Below are positions 47,758-60,351 of a DNA stretch of 64,000 bases, one piece after another. This stretch comes from Poa pratensis. Lineage: Eukaryota > Streptophyta > Magnoliopsida > Poales > Poaceae. Position numbers and translations under genes: made by a program. The notes beneath the pieces are model-generated. The model ran no database searches and was not told the DNA's origin. It worked only from the letters and a program-made list of their open reading frames with translations. Where the stretch lies: positions 13,782,891 through 13,846,890 of the forward strand of contig CAMZMU010000069.1 of assembly GCA_947311845.1 (NCBI GenBank). The letters run 5' to 3'. Each line of letters starts with the position of its first letter. Within the stretch, counting starts at the first letter, position 1.

Positions 47758-50700
47758 ATGGTGAAGGAGAAGGTGAAGGCTGGGGGTCCCCGGGCCGCGA
47801 AGAAGATCGCGAAGAAACCTCCCAGCTCCCACGCTGGTGCATCTGGCTCCGCCGCCCCCGCTGCTGCTCAGGTCAACTGGACCAGGTCCACAGTGACAAA
47901 CCTGATGCTGCAAGAATATGTGAACTGCAGCGAGCTTCCCCCCAAAGATGAGATCCACTGGCGTGCCGCTGGAGAAGAGATCCGCCCTAACCCTAAAGAT
48001 GGTGAGGTCGTCGTTTTCCTTGATCATGTTCAGCGTGGTCTCCGCCCCCGGGTTCCCTATTTTTCCGCCGGGTTCTCAAATATTACGGCCTTAGGCCCCA
48101 GGACATAGGCCCCAACTCTATATTGAACATCAGTAACTTTGTTGTCTTCCGTGAGGATGGTGGCTCTAGGTTAGTAGTGCCAGAAACAATGCTTGTACGT
48201 CACACGTCAGTTGGGAATCCCAAGAGGAAGGTATGATGAGTGCAGCAGTAAGTTTTCCCTCAGTATGAAACCAAGGTTTAATCGGACCAGAAGGAAAACG
48301 AGGTTTGCTTCGAAGGTGTTGGTGAAGGAGTGTAGTGCGGTGCAACACCAGGGATTCCGGTGCCAACGTGGAACCTGCACAACACAATCAAACTACTTTG
48401 CCCCAACTTAACAGTGAGGTTGTCAATCTCACCGGCTTGCTGAAAACAAAGGGTTAAACGTATCGAATGGAAAATGATGTTTGTTTGCATAAAATAGTAG
48501 AGAACAATGATTGCAGTAGATTGTATTTCAGATGTAAAAGAATGGACCGGTGTCCACAGTTCACTAGTGGTGTCTCTCCAATAAGATAACTAACATGCTG
48601 GGTAAACAAATTACAGCTGGGCAATTGACAATTGATAAGTGCATATAACATGCATGTGTGAGCTGTGGTGTCTACTATGAGATTCATTTGGGCATTACGA
48701 CAAAGTACATAGACCGCTATCCAGCATGCATCTATGCCTAAATAGTCCACTTTCCGGTTAACATCCGTACCCCTTCCAGTATTAAGTTGCAAGCAACAGA
48801 CAATTGCATTAAGTAATGTGCGTAATGTAAACAATACATTCATCCTTGAATAAAGCATTGCTGTTTTACCACTAGTGGCAACAACACATCTACAACCATA
48901 GAACTTGCTGTCACTATCCCAGGTTAAATAGAGGTTGAACCCAACTATCATGCATAAATACCCCCTCTTGGAGTTACAAGTATTCACGTGGCCAAGGCTT
49001 CAACAAGTAACGGAGAGCATGCAAGATCACAAATGACATAGACATGATAATATAATATTCAGCTCCACATAGATATCAATATAAGTCAGATCCCAGCAAA
49101 CACAACATGTAGCATTACAATAAGATGATCTTGATCATGATAGGCAGCTCACAAGATCTAAACATGATGGCACAAGTGGAGAAGACAACCATCTAGCTAC
49201 TGCTATGGACCCATAGTCCAAGGATGAACTACTCACGCATCACTCCGGAGGCGGGCATGGCGATGTAGAGCCCTCCGGTGATGATTCCCCTCTCTGGCAG
49301 GGTGCCGGGAAGAGCTTCAGAAACCCCCCGAGTTAGGGTTGACGACGGCGGTGGCAGCGAATATGTTCTGGATGAATGGCTCGGTGTTTTAGGGTTTTCG
49401 CGTCTCGGGGAATAAATAGGCGAAGGGGCGATGTCGGCGGACCCCCGAGGGGCCCAAACCACCTGCAGGCCACCTCGTGGCGAGTCTTCGTCTCTCCTTC
49501 AGACTCCGTGTACGTGCTGGAAAAATAGGGACCTGGTCTTTTGTTTCGTGCAATTCCGAGAATATTTCCAGAAGTAACTTTCTGAAACCAAAAACAGCAG
49601 AAAACAGGGAACTGGCACTGTGGCATCTTGTTAATAGGTTAGTCCCAGAAAATGCATAAAAGTGATACGAAGTGTATATAAAACATGTAGCAAATGGTAT
49701 AATATAAGCATGGAACAGCAAAAATTATGGATACGTTGGAGACGTATCAGAGGACTAACTGCAAATGGCTCCTAGCCTTGATCTTTTCCTCGAGTTTTTC
49801 TATTGCAATCCGTCTCGCAAGAACCAAGTGATTCCGTACGGTGGAGTTGCGATCCAGCGCCGCAGGGAATGCGATTTCCCGGCTCTCGCTTTAGCCAGCC
49901 ATCCTAAGGGGTGGCAAAACACTTACTTCTATTGCAAAGACACCTCACCCGAGTCAGACGACGCTCGTTACCCGGCTTTCCGGAACTCGGGCCTGACGTA
50001 TGAGGCTAAGATGAACAGTTATGCTGATGATGCTGACCGAGTCAAGCTCGAGCCCACACTTCGCCGGGCCAGAGCTTTACTCGCCCATGGCCTCAAAGGC
50101 ACGGACCTTGTCAAGTGCTGGATTGGTTAGTTTATCAACCACTCAGCATCAGGACCCGGCTGTTTTGCCAATACACTGGTGAAACCACTGATAGCATGCG
50201 TTACTCTGAGATGACGCTAACTGACGACCAAGTTGTGAAGAATGCCAAGAAACTCCTTGGCGAAAACAAAGCTGCCATTGCACTGACGGGCTTGCCCCAT
50301 TTAGTGCTAAGAACAAACCCTCCACGGTAGAAACCAATCCTCACTCATTTCTGCTAACCGTAACCCGGTAATTTCATCCATAACATCTTACTGGTTTAAC
50401 TTCTTTTTCCCAGGACTCCAAGTGGTGGAGCGTGGATTTTACTCCCACATCCTCTCCTGATGGAGAAGACACTGAATCCAGCGAAGAAGAAGAAGAAGAA
50501 GAAGAAGGTGAGCCTGACTCCCTAGGCCGGCTCTTCCTCGACCTAATTAACAACGAAATATCTCAAGGGGACTCTTCTACTGATAACCCGGCAAATCTTA
50601 TTCCAGGCCCTACTGACCCGGCTTCCCAAACTGCTGGACCTCCTACTCAAAAGAGGACCCGGGCCGCCATTGCTAAGGTGCCATACTCTCGTTTCTCAAT

Positions 50701-53156
50701 TTATATGATGAACTCATCTCAAACCCAAGCACAAAACAGGAAACAGAAGCTGAGAAGGAGGCTGAGGCGAACAAGAGGCGCCGAACCCGATCTTCTGCAA
50801 GCCACGTTTCCCTGAGCCCAGGTATCCCTCAACGCTCTTTATCAAGCTGGGCCAAATCCATCCAGAAGACGCCCAGCAAAAAGTACCCTTTAGCTGGCAA
50901 GATCCGGTTGCTAAACCATCTCGTTTATCAGATTCCTCCTCGGATGGTGTTAGCACACCCGAGGACTTCCAGATCAATGCCGGGTTAGAAATACTCTCCC
51001 ATTATTCCATTATTCAGTACTTTTGCTGTCTTTTTTGACTAACCATTTCTCTTTTCGTTTCAGTGCCAAGGCCATTATGGAGGAAGACTCGGACTCTCCT
51101 CCAGCCGCATCTCTCCCCATGCTACGGCAGAACCTTCTCCAACGGAGGTACACGTCGAGGAGCCGGCTCAAAAGGAAGAATCTGCTGCTGAGAACGTGGT
51201 TGCATCTCCACGAAGCCCTCCTCCAGCTGCTCCACAGCCATCCCCCACTACACAGTCACCCGGGTTAGGGTCTGGCACCAAAGAGGATGACCAGGAAGTG
51301 CTGATTACCGGGTCTAAACAAGGCCCGGCACCTGGCGTCTCCAAAGTCATTGCCAAGGTCACTGTGCCTGAAATTAAACTGGACCCCTCTGCCAAAGGCA
51401 AAGACCCAGTTCCTTCTTTGGACTTGGCGGCTCTGGACTCCATGTCCACACCGTCTCTTTGCGAAGAATATTTCACTCGCCTTTACCACAAGAATCTGGA
51501 GACTGAACTTGTTTCCCTGATCCAGAAACGATACCAGGTACTCATTTTTTCTTGCTACCTCTTGCATAACTATACTCTGCCTAGCCCCCAAGCTCCAAGA
51601 TTATCTCTTTGATGAACTTGGTGCTTGAAAACAAATGCCGTAGATAAAAATTTCAGCCCTGTAGCCCCCAAGGCCCGGGTTGTCTGTTTACAACAAGCTG
51701 GGACTTAAAACTTCATCACTTAAAACTGCTCATCTTTCAGAACAAAATTTGACACTGTAGCCCCCAAGTGCCGGGTTAGCTGTCCACAGCTACCTGGGAC
51801 TAACACTTAGAAAATTTCAAACTTTTTGCGCATGTAGCCCCCAAGTGCCGGGTTGCACGCCTGCGGCGACCTGGAACTACACCTTACACCTGAAAACTTA
51901 AAATGTGTAGCCCCCAAGTTCCGGGTTAACTTTCCTTCAACAACTTGGGGCTTAATCACATACTACTCTTGTTTGTGAACAGGAACACGTGAGCAAAAGC
52001 AGTGAAGAAATTGCCCGGCTCCAAGGAATTGAAGGCCGAAACTGAAACCCGGGCTGATCATGCAACCCAACTTCAGGCCTTAGAAGAAAAAGTCACTGCT
52101 CTGACACAAGAAAATTCTGACTGAGAGGGATAAGCAGGAGCACGAGGAAAACTTCCAGGAGCAACTGAACACACTGCAGAAGCAGCTGAATGACACCACC
52201 AGTGAGCTAACCCGGCTCAAGCAAATGATCTCCTACATGGTCTCCTCACTAGTTGGTAAGTTTAAAACTCTCTAACCCGGTATAACTAGCACACTTCAAA
52301 CCCGGTTTGTGAATCCTCACTTCTTTGCTGTGCGTTTCCACTCAGGTCCACGCGATGGCAACATGCGCAAGACTGCTACTGAGAAGATCAAATGTATGTA
52401 CACACTGGTGCGCCAACTATACTTTGGAAGCTGTGAAGTCATCAAAGCAGCCAGGAACTGGGAGAACCCGCCAAGCACGTATACTGAAGTGCTTGGACAC
52501 TTATCAACTATGCCAGGCTGGATCCACTGTTGAAGAGATCTGCTTGCAGAGCCGGGGTGATGCGCGGTCTTGCTTTGGCAAAGGCCTACCACCCCAACCT
52601 AGACCCGGCTCCACTTGCTTCAGGCTTTCCCCAGTACAATGCTGATGGCAGCAAGTTTGATAAAAAATCCTTCAGCCGGGTTGCGAAGCAGACCCGGTAC
52701 GTAGCCACAAAAATTGCCAACAGCTTGACGCTCAACACGCTGCAGTATGGCTACAATAAAGCCAATGAAGAGGTCATTGACGATGAACCACAACGTATTG
52801 ATCTTCTGCAAAGCTACAAGGACTCCATCGCTGCGGATAAATCTGCTCCCATTGCATCTACTGCCCCAAGCTCATCTACTCCAACCGTGCCTCCACCCTC
52901 GCGAGCTGCAGTGGAAGATGAAGATGAAGGTTATTTCCAACCTCTTCACCTTGTTACCTGGCGCGGAGATGAAGCCCCCAAGACCCGGGCTACGGAAGCA
53001 GAAGCAACAGAAGATAACCCGGCGAGCGCCAAGGATGACCCCCAGCCAAGACTACGTCCACAGACCCGGCACCTGAGGCCGGTGCTTGAAAAACTTATGC
53101 AGACGCTGCGTCGCTGCGAAAAACAATCTTTATTCGGCCCTTGGGCAATTATGTAA
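47758..53156 (+). pseudogene. Antisense ORF of the retrotransposon (degenerate)
   Basis: Read opposite to gag-pol. The first exon starts at ATG 47758 (MVKEKVKAGGPRAAKK), includes a part resembling the Pfam family called putative gypsy-type transposon (DGEVVVFLDHVQRGLRP, then YYGLRPQDIGPNS in a shifted frame, then NFVVFRE), and is interrupted by a solo LTR at 48158-49749. Past the solo LTR it resumes (SLDLFLEFFYCN at 49775), with an in-frame TAA at the join. Later parts include an acidic stretch (EDTESSEEEEEEEEGE, near 50467) and a final open segment up to 53156. Introns seem likely. Antisense ORFs of this kind are known in Tat-lineage elements; their function is unknown. Confidence 0.7.
48158..49749 (-). 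mobile_element. Solo LTR nested in the antisense ORF
   Basis: A 1592-bp sequence with TG...CA ends on the minus strand (it begins TGATACGTCTCCAACGTATC) and a perfect 5-bp target duplication GAGGA (48153-48157 and 49750-49754). There is no internal domain, so it was left by recombination between two LTRs. The start sequence and length recall gypsy LTRs common in Triticeae (Sabrina/WHAM type), an assignment from memory. Confidence 0.85.
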
Positions 53157-54054
53157 TAACTTAGCTCTTTTGATACTATGCCTGCGATGATGTGCGTACG
53201 CACTGTTAAACCTTTATTGAACCATGTGAAAGCTTTTGTGTCCAAATACTTGTCTGTCTATGGTTTTGATGACCCTTTTGATTTCTTTAACTGTGAGCCG
53301 GCTTTCGCATGGATACCCTGTCGCAACTTCGCTGAGAAAAACAGGGTCGAACCAAGTCCCAATGGGCCTCATGGTTGATTGAATTTCCAGGTGAGCAATC
53401 AGGCCATATAATTGCGAGTCACATCAGCTCAACAGCAAGATAACCAAGAATAAACTAGTGGCATAAAAGCCGGGTCTTGGGATTGCAGCTGCAAACTATT
53501 CAAGTAAGAGCCCCCAAGACCTGGATCAATGTTTATAAAGTAATGGCTTAACTATGCAACATTACCCCATTGATCCACATACTGGTGGGACGCGCTCTCT
53601 GGGCGTCCTCAAAGATAAAAAACAACTATAACACTTGTTCTATGACAGAAAACATAAACAACTGATACTTAAACTTAACATGCATGCTACTGAATCCAAA
53701 ATACTAAAGCTAAAAACTGCTCTTACCGGGTCACAAAAATTTCGAGACCCGGATAATCGTATGAGCCGGGTCTTGGGGAAAAACTTTGCCACCTCAATGA
53801 CCAGCCCCCAAGACCAAGCTGAACAAAAAACTGCTACGGCATACATGTAAACAAAGAAAATAATGGCTTGCCAATATAAACTGAGACTGAAACAAGACAA
53901 ATTTCTGTTCAACCTTTACTTTATTGATAGAAAAGGTTAGGTCAGCAAGCCGCCTCATTAAAAACCTTCCAGCCCCTTAGGTACCCTGGTAAGGAAAAGA
54001 GCGCGTCTGAAACCTGCTGCCTGTTACATCGTGTTTACATCTCATATCTCTTTC
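53157..54054. other. Retrotransposon spacer between antisense ORF and integrase
   Basis: The two oppositely directed coding parts converge here. It has no coding support. Motifs such as AGCCCCCAAGACC and CCCGGGT recur in the internal region of this element. Confidence 0.6.
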
Positions 54055-55203
54055 TCATGCTAAGTAGTATGGGCGCAGCTGGGCAATGTTCCATGGCCGC
54101 TCACGCTCTTCTAATGAAAAGGTGGAGTGCGCTGTGTCATTTACAGACTCGGACTTTTCTCTAGCATCCACCAAATAATATGAACCATTGTTCAATTTCT
54201 TGCTTATGATGAAGGGCCCTTCCCAAGGAGGAGATAACTTGTGCATCCCTTCCTTGGATTGCGTCCATCGCAGCACTAAATCTCCCTCCTGGAAAGTGCG
54301 AGTTTTAACCCGGCGACTGTGATACCGCCTCAAATCTTGCTGATATATTGCTGATCTCTCCAATGCTTGTTCTCTGTTCTCCTCTAGCAGGTCCACAGAA
54401 TCCTGCCGGGTCTGCTCGTTTTCTGTTTCAACGTAAGCCGCCACGCGAGGCGAGTCATGAATTATATCACTTGGCAAAACTGCCTCTGCCCCATACACCA
54501 TAAAGAAAGGGGTCATCTTGGTGGATCTGTTTGGTGTTGTGTTGATTCCCCAAACTACTGATGGCAACTCCTCAACCCACGCTCCGGCGGCTCTGATGCA
54601 CGGGACCCGGAGACGTGGTTTCAAACCTCGAAGCAACTCCTGATTTGCTCGTTCTACTTGTCCATTGGCCTGCGGATGAGCAACTGAAGCAACATCTAAA
54701 CGTATACCATGGTTTCCACAAAACTTTGCCATCTCACCAAGGGACATGTTAGTGCCATTGTCTGTGATGATACTATGAGGATACCCAAACCTGTGTATGA
54801 TCTGCTTCAAAAACTTGACTGCTGTAGCTGCTTCACAATTTGTAACAGGCATCACCTCAACCCACTTTGTAAACTTGTCAATGGCAACCAAGAGGTGGGT
54901 TTTCTTGCAAGGAGACATGCTAAAAGGACCCACCATATCAAGCCCCCAAACTGCAAAAGGCCAAGTCAAAGGTATTGTTCGCAACTCCTGAGCCGGCACA
55001 TGAATTTGCCTTGCGTATCTCTGGCAACCATCACATCTGCTTACCAGGCGCTCTGCATCTGCCTGGGCTGTGAGCCAAAAGAAACCGTGTCTGAAAGCTT
55101 TTGCTACTAAAGACCTTGTTGAAGCATGATGACCACAATCTCCCTCATGAATCTCTTTCAGAATTTGCCGGCCTTCCTTTCCAGACACACATCTCTGAAA
55201 CAC
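54055..55203 (-). CDS. Integrase part of pol
   Basis: A 382-residue open segment. The N-terminal zinc-binding part shows HEGDCGHH followed by CDGCQRY. The core has the catalytic D in WGLDMVGPF, the second D in ITDNGTNM and the E in ANGQVERANQELL. A C-terminal region with GPFIISKKLNNGSYYLVD is the usual gypsy DNA-binding tail. It inserts the cDNA copy into the chromosome. It is the best preserved enzyme domain of this element, but it is cut off from the upstream pol frame near 55200-55400. Confidence 0.88.
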   Translation of the reverse strand: MFQRCVSGKEGRQILKEIHEGDCGHHASTRSLVAKAFRHGFFWLTAQADAERLVSRCDGCQRYARQIHVPAQELRTIPLTWPFAVWGLDMVGPFSMSPCKKTHLLVAIDKFTKWVEVMPVTNCEAATAVKFLKQIIHRFGYPHSIITDNGTNMSLGEMAKFCGNHGIRLDVASVAHPQANGQVERANQELLRGLKPRLRVPCIRAAGAWVEELPSVVWGINTTPNRSTKMTPFFMVYGAEAVLPSDIIHDSPRVAAYVETENEQTRQDSVDLLEENREQALERSAIYQQDLRRYHSRRVKTRTFQEGDLVLRWTQSKEGMHKLSPPWEGPFIISKKLNNGSYYLVDAREKSESVNDTAHSTFSLEERERPWNIAQLRPYYLA

Positions 55204-55363
55204 TCCGGAACACTTCTCTTATATAACTCGCCATCAATAACCACGTAAGCCTTAGCCCGGCGCACAATTTGCCGGGATATAACTTCCTGCTCTGGCAGCT
55301 CTCCACGCAAAAGATACGCCAAGTAAGGTTCTGTCCACTCTGGAATTTCATGAGTTGCTGCTA

Positions 55364-56392
55364 CTAACTGCGAATCCGGGTCTTCCTGACGCAAGTCTTC
55401 CACGTCCTGAGCTTAACTGATGGAGTCCATAGCTCGTCCAAGAAAACATTAGGTGGAACCGGCTCTCTGCGTGAGCCGAGTCTTGATAAAGCATCTGCAG
55501 CATCATTTTTCCTGCGATCAATATGATCCACCTGATAGCCTGAGAAAAACCCGGCTACCCTGTCCACCTCTCTTCTGTAAGCCGCCATTGTCGCATCTTT
55601 TCTATCCCATGTTCCTGAAACTTGCTGTGCCACAAGATCTGAATCCCCATAGCAATTGATATGCTTGATGTTCATCTCCTTTGCCATACGCAAACCATGC
55701 AACAAGGCCTCATATTCTGCCACATTGTTAGAACAATCAAAGTGAATCTGCAAAACATAGCTCAACTTATCACCCTTGGGAGAAGTTAACACAACTCCAG
55801 CTCCTGAACCTTGTGCTTGTTTAGACCCGTCAAAGTGCATGACCCAAGGCTTGAGACTCGGGGTAAGGGGTGGTGCACTCAACTGTGTCCAATCATTAAG
55901 AAAATCAGCCAATGCTTGAGACTTGATAGCTGTGCGAGGCACATAGTCAATGTGGTACGGCCCCATCTCTATTGCCCACTTGGCAATTCTTCCTGTAGCT
56001 TCTGAATTTCTGATGATATCTGCTAAGGGTATTGAACTGACCACTGTGATTGGATGCTCCTGAAAATATGGTTTCAACTTTCTACTTGCCATGAAAACAC
56101 CAAACACTAGTTTCTGCCAGTGCGGATAGCGCTGCTTTGCTTCTGATAACACCTCACTAACATAATAGACCGGCCTCTGAACCGGGTTTTCCTTGCCTTC
56201 CTCCTTACGCTCGACCACCACCACAGCACTCACAGCCTGAGGCCCGGCAGCGACGTATAACAACATGGGTTCCTTGGGACCCGGGGCCGCCAGAACTGGC
56301 GCTTCTGATAACTGTTTCTTCAGAGCTTCAAATGCCTCATCTGCTTCCTGATTCCACACAAAGTTGTCTGTTTTCTTCAGTAACTTATACAA
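55364..56392 (-). CDS. Dual RNase H region of pol
   Basis: The first half is the reverse-transcriptase-linked RNase H (MLLYVAAGPQAVSAVVVVER, LADIIRNSEATGR). A second, separate RNase H-like domain follows with D in MHFDGSKQ, E in NVAEYEALL, D in YGDSDLVAQQV and the final D in NDAADALSRLGS. The presence of both is diagnostic of the Tat lineage. The frame ends at 55364 and the integrase continues in another frame. Confidence 0.85.
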   Translation of the reverse strand: MYKLLKKTDNFVWNQEADEAFEALKKQLSEAPVLAAPGPKEPMLLYVAAGPQAVSAVVVVERKEEGKENPVQRPVYYVSEVLSEAKQRYPHWQKLVFGVFMASRKLKPYFQEHPITVVSSIPLADIIRNSEATGRIAKWAIEMGPYHIDYVPRTAIKSQALADFLNDWTQLSAPPLTPSLKPWVMHFDGSKQAQGSGAGVVLTSPKGDKLSYVLQIHFDCSNNVAEYEALLHGLRMAKEMNIKHINCYGDSDLVAQQVSGTWDRKDATMAAYRREVDRVAGFFSGYQVDHIDRRKNDAADALSRLGSRREPVPPNVFLDELWTPSVKLRTWKTCVRKTRIRS

Positions 56393-57214
56393 AGGGATTG
56401 CTTTCTCCGAGCCGGGATATAAACCGGCTTAGCGCAGCCACACAGCCTGTCAACTTCTGAACATCTGCCAATTCCTCTGGTTTTTTCAAACTTTGGATGG
56501 CTCTGATTTTTTCCGGGTTTGCCTCAATTCCGCGCTCTGACACAATGAAACCAAGCAACTTTCCCGCTGGAACTCCAAACACGCACTTTGTAGGATTGAG
56601 CTTCATCTTGTACTTCCTCAAATTTTTGAATGTTTCTGTAAGGTCACTAATAAATGACCCGGCTTTTTCTGACTTGATCACCACATCATCCACATAAGCA
56701 TGCACATTGCGTCCAATCTGATCGTGAAAACAGTTTTGGATACACCTCTGATAAGTTGCTCCTGCGTTCTTCAACCCAAAAGTCATGGTCTTGTAACAAA
56801 AAGCACCAAAGGGGTGATGAACGATGTCTTTTCCCAATCCTGCCTATTAAGCTTGATCTGATGATAACCTGAATATGCGTCCAGAAAACACAAGAGCTCG
56901 CTGCCTGCAACTGCGTCAACGATTTGATCGATGCGCGGCAGTGCAAACGGGTCCTTGGGACAATGCTTATTGAGACTTGTAAAATCGATGCACATCCTCC
57001 ACTCATTATTTTTCTTCAGAACCAAAACCGGGTTAGCCAACCACTCTGGGTGAAAAACCTCCATGATAAAGCCGGCTTCCAATAACCGGGCTATCTCCTC
57101 TCCTATAGCTTTTCTTCTCTCTGCATTCATTTTTCTCAAACCTTGTTTTACCGGCCTTGCCTTTGGATCAACATGTAAACGGTGCTCAGCGAGTTCAGTC
57201 GGAATGCCTGGCAT
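56385..57214 (-). pseudogene. Reverse transcriptase part of pol, frameshifted
   Basis: The N-terminal segment (57214-56783) contains MCIDFTSLNKHCPKDPF and FLDAYSGYHQI; the C-terminal segment (56837-56385) contains the YVDD catalytic box (HAYVDDVVIKS) and LLGFIVSERGIEANPEK. The two segments lie in different frames, switching near 56800-56835, so a full enzyme is not encoded as the sequence stands. Confidence 0.88.
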
Positions 57215-57277
57215 GTCACTAGGTGTCCATGCAAAAACATCCCGATTCTCACGGATGAACTCGATGAGCGCGCTTTC

Positions 57278-57880
57278 CTATTTGTCAGTTAGGCTGGTCC
57301 CTATGGCGAACTGCTTGGAGGAATCCCCAGGCACAAAATCCACCATCTTGGTATCTTTTGCTGCTTTAAACTTTGCCCTGTCATCTTCTGTTGTTGGTTT
57401 TTTGAGTGCCTTGTTGTCCTGCGGGTCAAGATTAGACCTGTAAGCTTTCAACTCCTCTCTAGCACAAGTTTGCTCTGCCAGGGCTGCATCTCCCTCGTCA
57501 CATTCTGCTGCAATTTCTCTGTTACCATGAACTGTGATGATCCCCTTGGGACCCGGTATCTTCAACTGTAAGTACACATAACACGGCCTTGCCATGAACT
57601 TGGCATAAGCCGGCCTTCCGAACAACGCGTGATAAGGACTTGGAAATTTCACCACCTCAAAAGTGAGCCACTCTGACCTAAAGTTATGGATAGACTCGCC
57701 AAAAGCAACCTCTAATGAAATTTTTCCCTCTGGTGTAGCTGACTTCCCAGGAACTATACCATGAAACACGTTGACGTTTTCTGTAACTGTGATTCCTTCA
57801 GACCCATGCGTATAAATGTCTCCCAATACAAGATATTAATGCTACTACCACCATCCATCAAAACCTTCTTTAGCTCGAAG
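57278..57880 (-). pseudogene. Aspartic protease part of pol, frameshifted
   Basis: The protease active-site region (DGGSSINIL) is readable on the minus strand at about 57829-57855. The downstream part (FEVVKFPSPYHALFGRPAYAKF and a charged tail) is in a different frame beginning at 57826. The protease would cut gag-pol. The frame change prevents a normal product. Confidence 0.7.
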
Positions 57881-58166
57881 CCATGAACTGAGGAGCCACA
57901 ACTAAAGCAAGCAGACCCGGGTGTTCCACCACACCCGGGTGATCTGCTCTACTCCACGTAATAGTATGCTCTGACCATCTTAAATACCTTGGTACCCCTG
58001 CAGCCACTGAGTTAACTGCCCTTTTGACTATCTTTCTCTCTCTCTTGGTCGTGCCACTAGTATATATGATATTGGCCAAGTTGCCTTGGCTGGTTTGAGA
58101 ATCCACCCTGGTTACCTGTATTTTGGCCGGGTCCTGCGTTGCCAGTAGGTACCGCATTTGCTCCAG

Positions 58167-59190
58167 TTAAAGGGCCGCAGCCGGGTTAGCACTCGGGCCG
58201 GGTCCTCCACCTCTGTTTGCTCCTTGCAAAGCTCTCTGAATTTCATTGTTTTTCCACCTGTTCAGATCTACACACTGGGCCAATGAATGATTGGCGGGTC
58301 TGCCGTTCTTACTATGACGAGGACACGGCATCCTGAAGGCCTCTTCAGTGCTCATTGGACGTGATCCTTGATAACTATTTCCACCACTGTAATTCCCATT
58401 GTTTCCCTGATAACCTCTGTTTTCCTGATAATTTCCGTCCATCCTTTGCCTCTGAAACCCGGCATTTGCGTTTGCCACTAGCTCTGAGTTTCCCTCCTGA
58501 TGCCCACGCTTGTGCTGATTCTGATTGTTGTTGTTATTGTTTCCCGGGCCATTGTTGTTCCTTCCTCCATTATTCGCAGTACCTTTCCCTTTTTCTTCCT
58601 CTATCATCTTGGGTCTTGTCCGTGGCTGCGTGTCTGTTGCACGCATCCATCAACTCTGCCATAGTAACAGGCTTAACCCGGTGTCCCTCCTTCATGCGGC
58701 CCAGCTTCTGGACCAAGGGAGCGTACTTGCAAGTTTTTTCCATCGATGAAATTGCGTCCTTGGGCTCAATACCAGATGAGGAGTGAAGGATCTCCGTGAC
58801 CCGGCCCATCCAGTGACGTGCTGACTCGCCTTCTTCTGTACACAACGATCCAGATCTTCAATGGAAAACAAACGCTTGCACGTACCCTGAAATGCTTGAT
58901 AAAAACTGCTTCAACTCATCCCAGGAATTGATAGATTTCTCTGGCAGATTCTTGAACCACAACTTCGCTGCACCATCGCTCATCATCAAGTACATGTACT
59001 TTGCACAAACATTCTCTGTGGCATTGCGTATACACATTGCCATCTCATAGCTGCTCAACCAACTTGCCGGGTCCATGCTCGGCTCGTAATTGGAAATCTT
59101 GCTTGGCTCCTTGAACTTCTCAGGGAAAGGCTCCGCTCTAATGGCATCTGAAAGACACTTTGGCCCGGCTAAGGTAGAAGAACTTGTCAA
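58167..59190 (-). pseudogene. Gag core and nucleocapsid part, broken frames
   Basis: The gag core is recognised by FKEPSKISNYEPSMDPASWL and LWFKNLPEKSINSWDELKQF (59190-58858). It continues in shifted frames (GESARHWMGRVTEILHS, 58845-58570) and in an Asn/Gly-rich segment with a C-X2-H...H-X4-C pattern (CPRH to HSLAQC, about 58260-58340). This is the particle-forming, RNA-binding part of the element. At least two frame breaks are present. Confidence 0.8.
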
Positions 59191-59316
59191 AAAATTATTG
59201 TTACCCGCGAGCTTGCAGACGCTGCTGGTGCGGGACCCGGTCCTCCTTGTGGCATCCAGCTGCAGGTACTACTAGATTTGCATTGGCTGCACTTCTTCCT
59301 GCCCGCGATCTATTGA

Positions 59317-60351
59317 CTATCTGCTGAGCCACAGAAATTGCGGGAGCGGGTTGGTGCTGCTGATTGTTCTGGTTCTGGTTCTGCTGGGGCGGGTTTTGCT
59401 GCTGTGCCGCGCGAGCCCGGCCAATGGCGGGTTCTCACCGTGGCGACTCTTACTACGATAAGTTGTGGAATGAAGTGCACTTTTCTCCTTTGAATACTGA
59501 ACTTGCTGAACAACTGCGGTACGCAACATGTCAATGGCCCGCCGGGCTTCAATCTCTGCTGGCGAGTCTCCCAATGGAATACGGTCAAGTGCTAAAGTTG
59601 CGGCATACACGTTATCTGCTGGATTGGAAAAATGGCCCGCCGTCGTGTGGAACCTTGGTGTCCTAGGCGGCAGACCCGGATTTCCCCTGGCTCCCCCAGC
59701 GAGAAAACCCGGCGTTGCTGCAGCTGCAACTCCAGCTCCTCCTGTTCCTCTATTTGGTTCTGCATTTGCTCTGGCTACTGGAGCCACCTGAGTTATATCG
59801 ATTGGTTGATTTTCTGGGGTTCTAAACAATACTGCTGGATTTATGACATTCTCCCCTTGGGCCAGCCGGCTCTGATGCCTTCTCCGGTGTGCCCTGGTCA
59901 TCTCATTGAGACGATTTTCCCCATCCTCTATTTGCTTTCGCCTAACCTCCATATCTTGCCTCTCTGCCATTGTGTCTCTGTGCATCTGCTCCAAAACCCG
60001 GCGTGCTGTATCCAATTCTATAGCTCTAGCTGCCGCGTTCTCTGGGGTAACCAACCTTGTGAGTGCTGATGGATCTAGGACCAGGCCATTGTTAAACAAG
60101 ACCTGGGCACCAGTCGTGTTGTTTCTTTCTTCGCCCTGAGCCCGGTTATTGAGAAAACCGAAGCTGTTCCTGTAACGCGCCGTGTCTTCACTTTCCTCTG
60201 ACACCGAAGCCGGGTCTCCATCAACTCTTTGACCCGCCAATTCTAATACTGGTGGTAATTGTTGCTGTTGTTGACCCGGAGTAAAGGCAGGTGGCACGAC
60301 AGTTGATGGTGATGCTCCCACGTTGGTCGAAGGGGCGGTGTAAACCGCCAC
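59317..60351 (-). CDS. Gag N-terminal extension
   Basis: A 344-codon open segment, Gln- and Pro-rich at the start, then a coiled-coil-like charged stretch (DTARRVLEQMHRDTMAERQD, then MEVRRKQIEDGENRLNEM) and a Gly/Ala-rich part. N-terminal extensions like this precede gag in large Tat-lineage elements. A further open frame upstream (60243-60878) overlaps its start and extends into the LTR; it is probably leader sequence. Confidence 0.6.
   Translation of the reverse strand: MAVYTAPSTNVGASPSTVVPPAFTPGQQQQQLPPVLELAGQRVDGDPASVSEESEDTARYRNSFGFLNNRAQGEERNNTTGAQVLFNNGLVLDPSALTRLVTPENAAARAIELDTARRVLEQMHRDTMAERQDMEVRRKQIEDGENRLNEMTRAHRRRHQSRLAQGENVINPAVLFRTPENQPIDITQVAPVARANAEPNRGTGGAGVAAAATPGFLAGGARGNPGLPPRTPRFHTTAGHFSNPADNVYAATLALDRIPLGDSPAEIEARRAIDMLRTAVVQQVQYSKEKSALHSTTYRSKSRHGENPPLAGLARHSSKTRPSRTRTRTISSTNPLPQFLWLSR

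Noticed and set aside
48185..48190. Alternative left end for the solo LTR at TGCTTGTACG
   Set aside because: Flanking bases AACAA do not match the other side. The end at 48158 gives a perfect GAGGA duplication and TG...CA ends.
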